Shown here: positions 8,656 through 17,348 of the stretch, piece after piece | How positions within the stretch are numbered: the stretch's first letter is position 1 | How the letters are laid out: every line of letters starts with the position of its first letter | Made by a program: the position numbers and the translations under genes | The notes under the pieces: generated by a model | Told to the model about the DNA's origin: nothing | Seen by the model: the letters and a program-made list of their open reading frames with translations, nothing else | The model's database searches: none | Assembly: GCA_002409595.1 (NCBI GenBank) | Contig: DHNQ01000010.1 | Coordinates: forward strand, 200,450 to 264,449 | Length of the DNA: 64,000 bases | Source of the DNA: Dysgonomonas sp. UBA5412 | Lineage (GTDB): Bacteria > Bacteroidota > Bacteroidia > Bacteroidales > Dysgonomonadaceae | Direction: 5' to 3'

Positions 8656-10464
8656 ATGAACTATTATCATCTCTCTATTTTGGTACATCGTCAGGCTACC
8701 AGATATGGCAAAAAGACAGCCCTAAAGTATAGAAATCCTTATGAAAAAAAGTGGAAAAGTATATCATGGAAAAGATTTTCTGAAAATGTCATGAAAACTG
8801 CTTGGGCTATGGCCGAGATCGGTGTAGCCGAAAATGCAAAAATTGCAGTTTATTCACAAAATATGCCACAGTACTTGTTTGTCGATTTTGCCTCCTATGC
8901 TAATCGGTGTGTGTCTGTGCCTATTTATGCCACATCATCACCCTCTCAGGTAGAGTATATCATAAATGATGCTAATGTGAAATTACTGTTTGCCGGAGAG
9001 CAATTTCAATATAATAATGCTTTTAAAGTACAACAGCAAACATCCGTTTTAGAAAGGATCATTGTTTTCGACAAAAATGTAAAATTTCATCCAGAAGATA
9101 AAACATCTATTTACTTCGATGATTTTATTGCTTCCGGTGAAAATTCAAACACGGAAGTTATCGTACGTGTACGTATGAAATCGAGACGTGATGATGATAT
9201 TGCTTGCATTATATACACCTCCGGTACAACCGGAGAACCTAAAGGAGTAGTTATACCTCATTCTTGTTTCTTGCAGGTTTTTAAAATTCACGATATACGT
9301 CTCCCTATGACTTCGGACAAAGATGTGTCGATGAATTTTCTCCCATTGGCTCATATCTTTGAAAGAGCATGGACATGCTATGCTATCCATAAAGGAATGA
9401 CTATTGCAATCAATCAGGATGCCAAAGAAATACAGAAATCTATTAAGCAGGTTAAGCCCACTATTATGTGTAGCGTTCCTCGTTTCTGGGAAAAAGTATA
9501 TTCAGGTGTAGAAGAGAAAATATCAGGGTCGAAAGGTATCATGCGATGGTTGTACACACATGCCATCAGAACAGGTAAGAAATATAATCTTGATTATAAA
9601 AACAAGGATATTCCGGCTCCATTTGGAACGAAAGTGAAATTCTTCTTATACAATAATACAGTCTTTCGTGTTCTTAAGATGGTGATCGGTATCGAAAAAG
9701 GAAATATTTTCCCTTGCGCCGGAGCGCCGTTGTCAGACTCTATCATTGAATTTCTACAGTCTGTTAATATCCCCATTATTATAGGATATGGTTTGACTGA
9801 AACCACCGCCACGGTTAGTTTCTATCCGGATAAAAAATATGTAATAGGATCGGTTGGCACTTTGATGCCGGAAGTCGATGTGAGAATAGATCCTGAGAAT
9901 AATGAGATTCTGGTAAAAGGAAAAACAGTGATGCGCGAATATTATAACAAACCGGAAGAAACAGAGAAAGCTTTCACCGAAGATGGTTATTTCAGAACAG
10001 GTGATGCCGGTAGATTAGAAAACGGTGTCTTATTTTTGACTGAGCGTATCAAAGATCTTTTTAAGACTGCAAATGGTAAATATATTGCACCGCAGGCGAT
10101 AGAAACCAAGATCGGCGAAGATAGATTTATTGATATGATAGCTGTTATAGCAGATGAACGCAAATTTGTTAGTGCACTCATCGTTCCCGATTATCGTGCA
10201 TTAGAAGAATATGCAAAAGAGCATAATATTCAATATGATACGCTAGAAGAACTATTCTCTAATGTTGATATTTTACGTATGTTGGACGGACGTATTGAGC
10301 TACTACAAGCTAGCTTTGCTCCTTACGAAAAGGTGAAAAAATACAGACTTCTTCCCGAACCTTTCACAATGGAAGGAGGAGAGCTGACAAATACATTAAA
10401 AATAAAACGTAGAGCAGTTGCCGAAAAATACAAAGATATTATCGACAAGATGTATCAAGAGTAA
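8656..10464 (+). CDS. Long-chain fatty acid--CoA ligase (AMP-forming)
   Basis: 602 residues, the usual length of bacterial long-chain acyl-CoA synthetases. The enzyme activates fatty acids through an acyl-AMP intermediate to acyl-CoA at the inner membrane. The AMP-binding P-loop IIYTSGTTGEPKGVVIPH lies near residue 190. The linker motif IIGYGLTETTATVSFYP (about 375-391) and the hinge FRTGDAGRL...LTERIKDLFKTANGKYIAP (about 447-480) are both present. The C-terminal lysine-containing tail (NTLKIKRRAV) is intact. HemW follows after 30 nt on the same strand and is probably cotranscribed, though functionally unrelated. Confidence 0.95.
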   Translation: MNYYHLSILVHRQATRYGKKTALKYRNPYEKKWKSISWKRFSENVMKTAWAMAEIGVAENAKIAVYSQNMPQYLFVDFASYANRCVSVPIYATSSPSQVEYIINDANVKLLFAGEQFQYNNAFKVQQQTSVLERIIVFDKNVKFHPEDKTSIYFDDFIASGENSNTEVIVRVRMKSRRDDDIACIIYTSGTTGEPKGVVIPHSCFLQVFKIHDIRLPMTSDKDVSMNFLPLAHIFERAWTCYAIHKGMTIAINQDAKEIQKSIKQVKPTIMCSVPRFWEKVYSGVEEKISGSKGIMRWLYTHAIRTGKKYNLDYKNKDIPAPFGTKVKFFLYNNTVFRVLKMVIGIEKGNIFPCAGAPLSDSIIEFLQSVNIPIIIGYGLTETTATVSFYPDKKYVIGSVGTLMPEVDVRIDPENNEILVKGKTVMREYYNKPEETEKAFTEDGYFRTGDAGRLENGVLFLTERIKDLFKTANGKYIAPQAIETKIGEDRFIDMIAVIADERKFVSALIVPDYRALEEYAKEHNIQYDTLEELFSNVDILRMLDGRIELLQASFAPYEKVKKYRLLPEPFTMEGGELTNTLKIKRRAVAEKYKDIIDKMYQE

Positions 10465-10494
10465 GCTCTGATTTGATCATATTTAATCGTTGAA

Positions 10495-11625
10495 ATGGCT
10501 GGTATTTATATTCATGTACCTTTTTGCAAAACAAGGTGTATTTATTGCGACTTCTATACACGTACAGATATATCGCCAAAAGATGATTATATAGAAGCTG
10601 TATGCAAAGAACTTCTACTTCGTAGAGATTACCTTTCGGAGGATATAGTATCCACTATCTATTTTGGTGGGGGAACTCCGTCTCAACTTTCTTATGCCGA
10701 TCTGAAACGAATATTTGATGTCATTTATTCTACGTATCCCATCTCGGAGAATGTAGAAATTACAATGGAAGCAAATCCTGACGATTTATCTATCGAGTAT
10801 TTAGAATCGCTACAGAAATTACCATTCAATAGACTTAGTATTGGTATCCAAAGCTTTGATGATGGAGAACTAAAGTTCTTGAAACGAAGACATACCTCTC
10901 AAAAAGCAATAGATGCTGTCACCATGTGTCAATCGTTAGGATATAATAATATAAGTATAGATCTGATGTATGGATTGCCTAATCAGACTATGGATATTTG
11001 GCAACGTAACCTTAATCAAGCCATATCACTTAATGTTTCACATATCTCCTCCTATCATCTCATATATGAGCAGGGAACCCGTTTGTATCGTTTGTTTAAA
11101 ATCGGACAAGTTAGACCCATAGATGAAGACTTGAGTGTTGATATGTTTTCCCTGATGATAGATAAATTGCATGAAGCTGGGTTTGAACACTACGAGATTT
11201 CTAATTTTGCTAAAAATGGCTCTTATTCACAACACAATAGTTCCTACTGGTTGGGTAAACGTTACTTAGGAGTAGGTCCTGCTGCACATTCATTTGATGG
11301 AAATGACAGAGCATGGAATATTGCTTCCACTCCAAAATACATTCAGAGTATAAACAAAGGCTCTTTAGCTCTCGAAATAGAATACCTTGATTTGAATGCT
11401 CGTTATAACGATTTTATTCTTACCGGTATGCGTACTAAGTGGGGAGTTGATCTTATTGAGTTAGAAAAATTGTATGGTAATCGGATGAAGGATTACTGTC
11501 TTAGGAATGTTGAACGATATGTTAAGGAAGGATTTGTAAAGCTAGATAATCAAGCGCTCACACTAACTAAAAATGGAATATTTATTTCAGATGGTATTAT
11601 GAGTGATCTTATGTGGGTCGATTGA
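10495..11625 (+). CDS. hemW: Radical SAM heme chaperone HemW
   Basis: 376 residues, normal for HemW. The [4Fe-4S] motif is C11-x3-C15-x2-C18 followed by D-F. True coproporphyrinogen dehydrogenase HemN has a fourth cysteine two residues later (CxC); its absence here marks HemW, a heme-binding chaperone once misnamed as an oxidase. The SAM-binding GGGTPS motif follows at about residue 60, and the C-terminal HemW region (SSYWLGKRYLGVGPAAHSF) is present. It ends 31 nt before a strong terminator shared with rpsP. Confidence 0.95.
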   Translation: MAGIYIHVPFCKTRCIYCDFYTRTDISPKDDYIEAVCKELLLRRDYLSEDIVSTIYFGGGTPSQLSYADLKRIFDVIYSTYPISENVEITMEANPDDLSIEYLESLQKLPFNRLSIGIQSFDDGELKFLKRRHTSQKAIDAVTMCQSLGYNNISIDLMYGLPNQTMDIWQRNLNQAISLNVSHISSYHLIYEQGTRLYRLFKIGQVRPIDEDLSVDMFSLMIDKLHEAGFEHYEISNFAKNGSYSQHNSSYWLGKRYLGVGPAAHSFDGNDRAWNIASTPKYIQSINKGSLALEIEYLDLNARYNDFILTGMRTKWGVDLIELEKLYGNRMKDYCLRNVERYVKEGFVKLDNQALTLTKNGIFISDGIMSDLMWVD

Positions 11626-11656
11626 ACTTTTTTTAATTCTTTTTGCTGAAAAATAA

Positions 11657-11682
11657 AAAAGCTCCGAATATTCGGAGCTTTT
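11657..11682. terminator. Bidirectional terminator between hemW and rpsP
   Basis: The perfect palindrome AAAAGCTCCGAATATTCGGAGCTTTT is flanked by A and T runs. It serves hemW on plus and rpsP on minus. Confidence 0.9.
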
Positions 11683-11699
11683 CTTATGCTGGTAAATAT

Positions 11700-12248
11700 T
11701 TATTCAGCACTTTTTTCTTCTTCAGCCGGAGTAGCAGGTTCTTCTGTTGCAGTTGCTTCTGCTTCTGCCTCAGCTTGAGCTGCACTTTCTTCAGCTTTCT
11801 TTTTTGCTACTGCTTCAGCTTTTGCCTTGTTGGCAGCTACTTCTGCATCTTGGCGAGCTTTAGCTTCAGCCTTAGCTTTAGTTTCATGCTTGTTGATGAT
11901 TGCTTGAGTGCCCTTTTCTTTATCAGCTTTCCATGCTTCAAATTTCGTTTCAGCATCAGCTTCTGTAAATGCACCTTTAGCAACACCACCTAGAAGGTGT
12001 TTCTTTAACAAAACTCCTTGTTCAGAAAGTATGTTACGAGTAGTGTCAGTAGGTTGAGCACCAACTTGTAACCAGTACAAAGCCCTGTCGAAATTTATAG
12101 TTATTGTAGCAGGATTTGTGTTCGGGTTATATGAACCAACCTTTTCAATAAATTTTCCATCACGTGGAGCTCTGCTATCTGCAATGACGATGTGATAAAA
12201 AGGATAACCTTTACGTCCTCGTCTTTGTAAACGGATCTTTGTAGCCAT
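11700..12248 (-). CDS. rpsP: 30S ribosomal protein S16 with long acidic/alanine tail
   Basis: 182 residues. The first 80 are canonical S16 (MATKIRLQRRGRKGYPFYHI, then ADSRAPRDGKFIEKVGSYNP), which binds 16S rRNA in the small subunit. After about residue 110 comes a low-complexity tail rich in Ala, Glu and Lys ending AEEEKSAE. S16 in most bacteria is about 80-90 residues; extensions of this kind are common in Bacteroidetes. The tail is probably a flexible helix on the ribosome surface. A consensus promoter lies 52 nt upstream of the ATG, and a terminator 18 nt after the stop, so the gene is monocistronic. Confidence 0.97.
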   Translation of the reverse strand: MATKIRLQRRGRKGYPFYHIVIADSRAPRDGKFIEKVGSYNPNTNPATITINFDRALYWLQVGAQPTDTTRNILSEQGVLLKKHLLGGVAKGAFTEADAETKFEAWKADKEKGTQAIINKHETKAKAEAKARQDAEVAANKAKAEAVAKKKAEESAAQAEAEAEATATEEPATPAEEEKSAE

Positions 12249-12300
12249 TTTTCTTTCTTTTGTTAATTATTAATTAATACATAATTGTTATTAGCGGGTG

Positions 12301-12330
12301 CAAATGTACAAATAAGTTTTTGGAATCCAA
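12301..12330 (-). promoter_or_regulatory. rpsP promoter
   Basis: On the minus strand: TTG (12328-12330), 19 nt, TACATTTG (12301-12308). This is a full match to the Bacteroidetes consensus. The start point would be near 12294, leaving a leader of about 45 nt. Confidence 0.8.
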
Positions 12331-12370
12331 TGTTATGATTGTATATTTATCACCTGTTTATGAATGAAAA

Positions 12371-12399
12371 AAGCTAAACCTCTCAAGAGGTCTAGCCTT
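12371..12399 (-). terminator. Terminator of rpsT
   Basis: AAGGCTAGACCTCT and its near-complement AGAGGTTTAGCTT form a long stem, followed on the minus strand by six T. It lies 33 nt past the rpsT stop. Confidence 0.8.
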
Positions 12400-12431
12400 A
12401 TCCTTTATATTGACAGTTCTTAATTAGTGTC

Positions 12432-12686
12432 TTATGCTAATCCATTAACGTGAGCAGCTAACTTAGATTTCAAGTTACCAGCCTTGTTTTTGTGGATCAC
12501 GTTTTTCTTAGCTAATTTGTCAAGCATAGAGCAAACTGAAGGGTATAATTTTTGAGCTTCAGCCTTGTCTGTTAATGCGCGGAACTTTCTAACTGCATTG
12601 CGAGTTGTTCTTGCAACATATCTATTTCTCAAACGCTTTGCGTCTGCTTGTCTAATTCTTTTTTCTGCTGATTTATGATTTGCCAT
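12432..12686 (-). CDS. rpsT: 30S ribosomal protein S20
   Basis: 84 residues, the normal size for S20, a small basic helical protein that binds 16S rRNA early in 30S assembly. The N-terminus MANHKSAEKRIRQADAKRLR and the C-terminal half ending LKSKLAAHVNGLA are both typical. It is preceded by tRNA-Glu on the same strand with 39 nt between. One consensus promoter upstream of the tRNA probably drives both. Confidence 0.97.
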   Translation of the reverse strand: MANHKSAEKRIRQADAKRLRNRYVARTTRNAVRKFRALTDKAEAQKLYPSVCSMLDKLAKKNVIHKNKAGNLKSKLAAHVNGLA

Positions 12687-12725
12687 TTTGACTAATCCTT
12701 ATATTTTTAATAATGTTTTATATTG

Positions 12726-12797
12726 TAGCCCATAGGGGAGTCGAACCCCTCTTTCAAGAATGAAAATCTTGCGTCCTAACCGATAGACGAATGGGCC
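12726..12797 (-). tRNA. tRNA-Glu (TTC)
   Basis: The cloverleaf runs from 12797 to 12726. The anticodon loop is TTTTCAT, giving anticodon TTC. The acceptor stem GGCCCAT pairs with ATGGGCT through a first G-T pair, and the discriminator is A. No CCA is encoded. Confidence 0.95.
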
Positions 12798-12850
12798 ATC
12801 TTCGAGTTTGCTTCTGTTTTCACAGTTTGTTTATCTCTCGATTGCGGATG

Positions 12851-12881
12851 CAAAGGTAAAGCATTTTTGTATATGTGCAAA
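12851..12881 (-). promoter_or_regulatory. Promoter of tRNA-Glu and rpsT
   Basis: On the minus strand: TTTG (12878-12881), exactly 19 nt, TACCTTTG (12851-12858), a full consensus match placed 53 nt before the tRNA. Confidence 0.8.
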
Positions 12882-13042
12882 TATTTGAGAATGTTTTTTT
12901 GAAAATAATTTCTACAAAAATATTATAATATTGATAATCAGCAATCTCTTTTTTATAAAAAATATACAATTTCCTTCGATTCGGTTTGCTTTTTATCCAA
13001 TAAATAAGAATTGATCGGGAATAAAGCTATATCTATACATAG

Positions 13043-13081
13043 AAAAATAGACACTATTGTAATATAAAAATGTCTATTTTT
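13043..13081 (+). promoter_or_regulatory. Promoter region with an 11-bp inverted repeat, upstream of the M23 peptidase
   Basis: AAAAATAGACA (13043-13053) and TGTCTATTTTT (13071-13081) are perfect complements with a 17-nt gap. The right arm overlaps a -7 like element TATTTTTG (13075-13082), 31 nt before the ATG at 13113. A repressor-type operator over the promoter is one reading; a terminator is unlikely, since no gene ends here on either strand. Confidence 0.5.
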
Positions 13082-13112
13082 GTATTTCAATTTTAAGAAA
13101 ACAACATTTTTG

Positions 13113-14798
13113 ATGAAAAAGATATTCCTGTTTTTACTGTTTATATATGCAAGTAACATGGTTTCTCAATCCGCTTATAGATCACCACTCGATATTCCCC
13201 TTATATTAAGTGCTAATTTTGGCGAACTCCGCCCCAATCATTTTCATTCGGGGATAGATCTTAAAACTCAAGGCGTAATTAACAAACCCGTTTATTCCAT
13301 TGCTGATGGATATATTTCTCGAATATCGGTTTCTCCTTCCGGCTATGGACTGGCTATATATATTGATCACCCTAATGGTCAGACAAGTGTATATGGGCAT
13401 TTAGAAAAGTTTGCTCCTAAAATAGCAGAATATGTGAAAGATAAACAATATGAGTATAAAACCTATGCTATTGATCTGGCATTAGATGCGTCTGTATTTC
13501 CGCTCAAGAAAGGAGATTTGTTTGCTTACAGTGGAAATACAGGATCGTCCGGAGGGCCACATGTTCATTTCGAAATAAGAAATACAGAAAATCAATTGGC
13601 TCTTGATGCTTTAGAATATTATAAAACAGAGATCAAGGACGGAACTCCACCTCAAGTAAAAGGAATTGCTCTTTATCCGATAGAAGATAAAGGTGCTGTA
13701 AACAATAATAATAAGCCATATCATAAGATGATCGGAAATGTTCAATACCAGAAGAAAGGAGTAAAAGTATCTTCCGACTCTATTTTTGCATGGGGACGCA
13801 TTGGTATTGGGATCTATGCCATAGATAGAATGACCGGAACAAATAATATATACGGAGTTCGTTATGTACGGTTGTTTTGCAATAATAAACAAATATTCTC
13901 ATCCGATATATCTTCTATCGATTTTGATAAAACCCGTATGATTAATAGTCTGACGGATTTTGATTATTGGCGTAGAAAAAATGTCTTTTTTATGAAATCT
14001 TTTATTGAGCCGGGTAATAAGCTATCTGTATATGTAGCCGATAATAACGGATATATAGATATAAGTGAGGAGAGAGTATATCAGATGAAATACGAGTTGG
14101 AAGATCTTTATGGTAATTCTACAACGTATACATTTGATGTATATGGCAAAAAACAAAATATCGAATCTTCAGAATGTATGCAACGAATGAATTGGAATCG
14201 GGATAATACCTATTCGGGCAATATGTTTTCGCTGTCTATACCTCAGGGTGCATTGTACAACGATTTTTGTCTTAATGTCAAACGCACCTTGTCACCAAAT
14301 TATCTGTCGGCTATTTATCAGATTACGGACAATTATATCCCTTTAGATAAAAACTGTGAAATGACTCTAAAGATGACAAAAGATTCGCTGGTGCATAAAA
14401 CGCAATATGGGGTTGTAAGAATCAGAAATGGAAAGGAATCGTGGCTTGGAGGAAAATATAATAATGGAGCAATGACAGTTCGTGTCAAAGAACTAGGCGA
14501 TTCATATACCGTGAGCTACGATAGTCAAGCTCCTGTTATTACGCCCATTCTTCCTGCTAAATGGTTTGCACAAGGTGCTATAAAAATAAAAATATCGGAT
14601 AACAAAAGTGGCGTGGCATCATATCGTGGAACGATAGATGGATCTTTTGCTGTGTTCGAACACGATGTTAAATCGCCCTTCTACATATATCGCTTCGATG
14701 CAAAAAGGCTAAAGAAAGGCGAAAAGCATATTCTTCGTTTTGTAGCAACAGATTACTGCGGCAATGAAAGTAGTTATGAATATTCTTTTAGCTATTAA
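13113..14798 (+). CDS. M23-family (LytM-type) metallopeptidase
   Basis: 561 residues from the ATG at 13113, chosen because a signal peptide (MKKIFLFLLFIYASNMVSQS) starts there; an in-frame TTG at 13080 lies inside the promoter. The peptidase domain is near the N-terminus (about 30-170), with the zinc motifs HFHSGIDL and GPHVHFEIR and the intervening SVYGHL. M23 enzymes cut peptide cross-links of peptidoglycan. The long C-terminal part has Ig-like beta segments, including a late repeat with SDNKSGVASYRG, as in envelope-remodelling proteins of Bacteroidetes. It is a periplasmic or outer-membrane-facing enzyme, transcribed alone. Confidence 0.92.
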   Translation: MKKIFLFLLFIYASNMVSQSAYRSPLDIPLILSANFGELRPNHFHSGIDLKTQGVINKPVYSIADGYISRISVSPSGYGLAIYIDHPNGQTSVYGHLEKFAPKIAEYVKDKQYEYKTYAIDLALDASVFPLKKGDLFAYSGNTGSSGGPHVHFEIRNTENQLALDALEYYKTEIKDGTPPQVKGIALYPIEDKGAVNNNNKPYHKMIGNVQYQKKGVKVSSDSIFAWGRIGIGIYAIDRMTGTNNIYGVRYVRLFCNNKQIFSSDISSIDFDKTRMINSLTDFDYWRRKNVFFMKSFIEPGNKLSVYVADNNGYIDISEERVYQMKYELEDLYGNSTTYTFDVYGKKQNIESSECMQRMNWNRDNTYSGNMFSLSIPQGALYNDFCLNVKRTLSPNYLSAIYQITDNYIPLDKNCEMTLKMTKDSLVHKTQYGVVRIRNGKESWLGGKYNNGAMTVRVKELGDSYTVSYDSQAPVITPILPAKWFAQGAIKIKISDNKSGVASYRGTIDGSFAVFEHDVKSPFYIYRFDAKRLKKGEKHILRFVATDYCGNESSYEYSFSY

Positions 14799-14856
14799 TT
14801 TGTTATTTTGAAAATATTTTAAAATTTATTATTATTTTTTTTGTTAAAATAAAAAC

Positions 14857-14864
14857 TATATTTG
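14857..14864 (+). promoter_or_regulatory. Possible -7 element for the JAMM lipoprotein operon
   Basis: TATATTTG matches TAnnTTTG 30 nt before the ATG at 14895. The upstream TTTG (14840-14843) is only 13 nt away, so the -33 part is not convincing. Confidence 0.45.
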
Positions 14865-14894
14865 TAAAAATATTTAACTTAAAGTTTTTACATA

Positions 14895-16454
14895 ATGAAC
14901 TACACACAAAGGATTATAGTTGCTTTTCTGGTTTCATTTATCTTTTTTTCGTGTACACCAGAAAATGAACTTTCCGACTTGCCTACGGCTCAGCCTGTCC
15001 AACCTCTTTCTTTAGAGATGGCAAAATCTTTATATGAAAAACACATAGGAGATGCTTCGCATTTAAAAAGTTCTTCTTCTGAGTTTAATTTCTTGCCGGA
15101 TTGGCAATCAGGGCAACTCTTTAGCGATAGCAATTGGTGTGTTGCTGAGTTTCCTCTTGAGAATAAGTCGGAAAACAAGTTTATTCTGCTTACCGAGAGC
15201 ATGAATCAATACATACAAGAAACAAATAATTACGAAATAGCAGAACAAATAAGTCGGTTGATAATTTTGCAAAACAAGTTAACCGGCGATGTATACAGTT
15301 TTACGATGATTGTGATGCCCGAGCCCGATTATTTATTGCATAATAAGAGTCGATTAGGAGAAAATACCTACCTGTATAGAGATTCTCAGCTTGATGGAAC
15401 TGTACTTTTCTTCAAGGAGGATGGTACTATGATCAATGGCTATACGTATCAAAAAGGAAATATTACTACTTCGATATTTGCATTTGAATATGTAGAATCA
15501 AGTGTTAAACTAAAATCCAGATTTAACTGTGTTCCTTGTTTAGAGTGGGATTTTGAATATGGAGGATGGATTTCCGGTATATTCTGTACAAACTCTGTCG
15601 ATCGGGACGGAGGCGGAGGGGATGGCGCCGGCCCAGATCCCGGTATTCCCGGAGGGATATCTGATAAATATCCACCTATAGATAGCGGTGGCGGTTCATC
15701 GCCGGGGAAGACACCTCCAAGTAATACTAACAAAGAAAAAACACCCGAGAAACGGACAGATTGCACTGCTTCTGCATCACAAAATAGTGAGAAAGCCATA
15801 AAAGCCCTGAAAAATGAAAAAGGATTAAAGCTGGATTCGCTTCGATATTATGCTGCCAACAAGCCGATTGAATATGGTATCGGTATTACCTACGATCCGG
15901 GATTCGATACATACAGTATGACGTTTGGAAAAATGAATGCCGGTGATGCCAATTCTGTTTCTATCGGTTACGGTCGTTATACTGTTTACACAGTGCACAC
16001 GCACCCTAAAGGATCGAACCCTGCACCATCGCCTCAAGATGTTATTTCCACCGTTAGCAAATACAAAGAGATAAAAAAAATGGGAGGAGATTTTAGAGGG
16101 GTAATCAATATGGCTCACGATGGATCGGAATACATTATATGTGTGGATAATCCTGCGGCTCTTGATACATTTAGCAAAACGGTGAATGACGATTTTTATA
16201 AAGGGGAGAACAGTAGATTTAAAAAAGAATCTGTGTGGGAATTGGAGTATGATGATATCTATAGAAAATTGAAATCGGAAAAATATTCTAATAATAATGC
16301 TCAGACTTATGCCTTATCTTATGTAGTAGATAAATATAATATGGGATTAAAGATATCCTATCGTCCAAATAAAACTGATAGCTTTAAAGAGCAGAAAACT
16401 GCCACCGAAGGTAGTGGTAAGAAGATGAAATATAAACCTCAAATATGTCCATAA
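14895..16454 (+). CDS. Lipoprotein with C-terminal JAMM/MPN-like metalloprotease motif
   Basis: 519 residues. A lipobox gives Cys20 (FIFFSCTPE), so the protein is membrane-anchored. Residues 20-235 show no family I know. A Gly/Pro/Ser-rich linker follows at about 235-290. The C-terminal domain contains H368-T-H370, then eight residues, then S379-x2-D382, with E326 in PIEYGIGI upstream. This is very close to the JAMM zinc motif (E; HxHx7SxxD) of deubiquitinase-like and RadC-like peptidases, with one extra spacer residue. A JAMM-type isopeptidase or protease is inferred, not proven. The stop overlaps the start region of the first of four tandem paralogs, so they form one operon. Confidence 0.65.
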   Translation: MNYTQRIIVAFLVSFIFFSCTPENELSDLPTAQPVQPLSLEMAKSLYEKHIGDASHLKSSSSEFNFLPDWQSGQLFSDSNWCVAEFPLENKSENKFILLTESMNQYIQETNNYEIAEQISRLIILQNKLTGDVYSFTMIVMPEPDYLLHNKSRLGENTYLYRDSQLDGTVLFFKEDGTMINGYTYQKGNITTSIFAFEYVESSVKLKSRFNCVPCLEWDFEYGGWISGIFCTNSVDRDGGGGDGAGPDPGIPGGISDKYPPIDSGGGSSPGKTPPSNTNKEKTPEKRTDCTASASQNSEKAIKALKNEKGLKLDSLRYYAANKPIEYGIGITYDPGFDTYSMTFGKMNAGDANSVSIGYGRYTVYTVHTHPKGSNPAPSPQDVISTVSKYKEIKKMGGDFRGVINMAHDGSEYIICVDNPAALDTFSKTVNDDFYKGENSRFKKESVWELEYDDIYRKLKSEKYSNNNAQTYALSYVVDKYNMGLKISYRPNKTDSFKEQKTATEGSGKKMKYKPQICP

Positions 16455-16456
16455 TT

Positions 16457-16900
16457 ATGAAAAAGATATTTTTACTTATTGTTTTTATAATAATTACTGT
16501 TGCAGCCAAAACGCAGTGTAATCAGCCTTACAAGTCCTTTGATCAGTTCAGAAATGATACAACTGCTTTTTTACGCTATAATTTTAAGACCCGAGCCGAT
16601 TGTTACAAAGGTAAAACAGTCGCTTATGTATTAAAAGATTTACAATTAAAACCAAAGTCTTTTATTCCACTATATTCGACTAAAACAAATAAATATAGAG
16701 GAGTGCGTTTTTTTGTAGATAATAAAGGTTATATTGATCCGAAAATGAAAAATCAATATATATATATATATTGGAAGGATCTATTGGATAGTGAAGCAGT
16801 CAGTACTCTTATTCAAACTTATGATTCAGATGTCTGGATAGATAAATTTTATGATTTTTTCAAAGATAACATTGTCGGAGAAGTTGGGTATTGTAAATAA
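16457..16900 (+). CDS. Tandem secreted paralog 1 of 4 (unknown family)
   Basis: 147 residues from the ATG at 16457, which begins the signal peptide (MKKIFLLIVFIIITVAAKTQ). An upstream ATG at 16445 overlaps the previous gene and adds only four residues. The mature part starts CNQPYKSFDQFRNDTTAFLR and carries a second conserved cysteine (RADCYKG), so a disulfide is possible. Residues 20-75 are nearly identical in all four copies; the rest diverges except for NQYIYIYW and YDFFKDNIVGEV. I do not recognise the family. Its position right after the JAMM lipoprotein suggests joint work, for instance as inhibitors, substrates or immunity-like partners (inference). Confidence 0.8.
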   Translation: MKKIFLLIVFIIITVAAKTQCNQPYKSFDQFRNDTTAFLRYNFKTRADCYKGKTVAYVLKDLQLKPKSFIPLYSTKTNKYRGVRFFVDNKGYIDPKMKNQYIYIYWKDLLDSEAVSTLIQTYDSDVWIDKFYDFFKDNIVGEVGYCK

Positions 16901-16901
16901 T

Positions 16902-17339
16902 ATGAGAAGAATAATTTTATTTATAGTCTTTATTGTAATTACTGTTGCAGCCAAAGCACAATGTAATCAGCCTTACAAATCCTTTGATCAGTTCAGAAAT
17001 GATACAACTGCTTTTTTACGCTATAATTTTAAAACTCGAGCCGATTGTTACAAAGGTAAAACAGTAGCATATGTGTTGAAAGACTTGCAATTAAGACCTA
17101 AATCATATGTTGCACTATATTCCACTAAAACAAATAAATATAGAGGCATTTGTATCTTCATGGATGATAAAGGGTATATTGATGCGAAAACTAAGAATCA
17201 ATATATATATATATATTGGAAGGGGTTGTTAGATGATGAAGGAGTTGTAAAACTTGGAAGGACTTATGATAGTGATATTTGGGTACAACAACATTATGAT
17301 TTCTTTAAAGATAATATTGTAGGTGAAATTATATATTGA
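16902..17339 (+). CDS. Tandem secreted paralog 2 of 4
   Basis: 145 residues from the ATG at 16902, one base after the stop of copy 1; a longer frame from 16851 lies inside copy 1 and would not start with a signal peptide. The signal sequence is MRRIILFIVFIVITVAAKAQ. The region up to about residue 70 is nearly identical to copy 1. The last half keeps NQYIYIYW and DFFKDNIVGE but differs elsewhere, with LLDDEGVVKLGRTYDSDIWV in place of the matching stretch of copy 1. It contains an in-frame (AT)8 tract. Function unknown. Confidence 0.8.
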   Translation: MRRIILFIVFIVITVAAKAQCNQPYKSFDQFRNDTTAFLRYNFKTRADCYKGKTVAYVLKDLQLRPKSYVALYSTKTNKYRGICIFMDDKGYIDAKTKNQYIYIYWKGLLDDEGVVKLGRTYDSDIWVQQHYDFFKDNIVGEIIY

Positions 17340-17348
17340 AATTAGATT

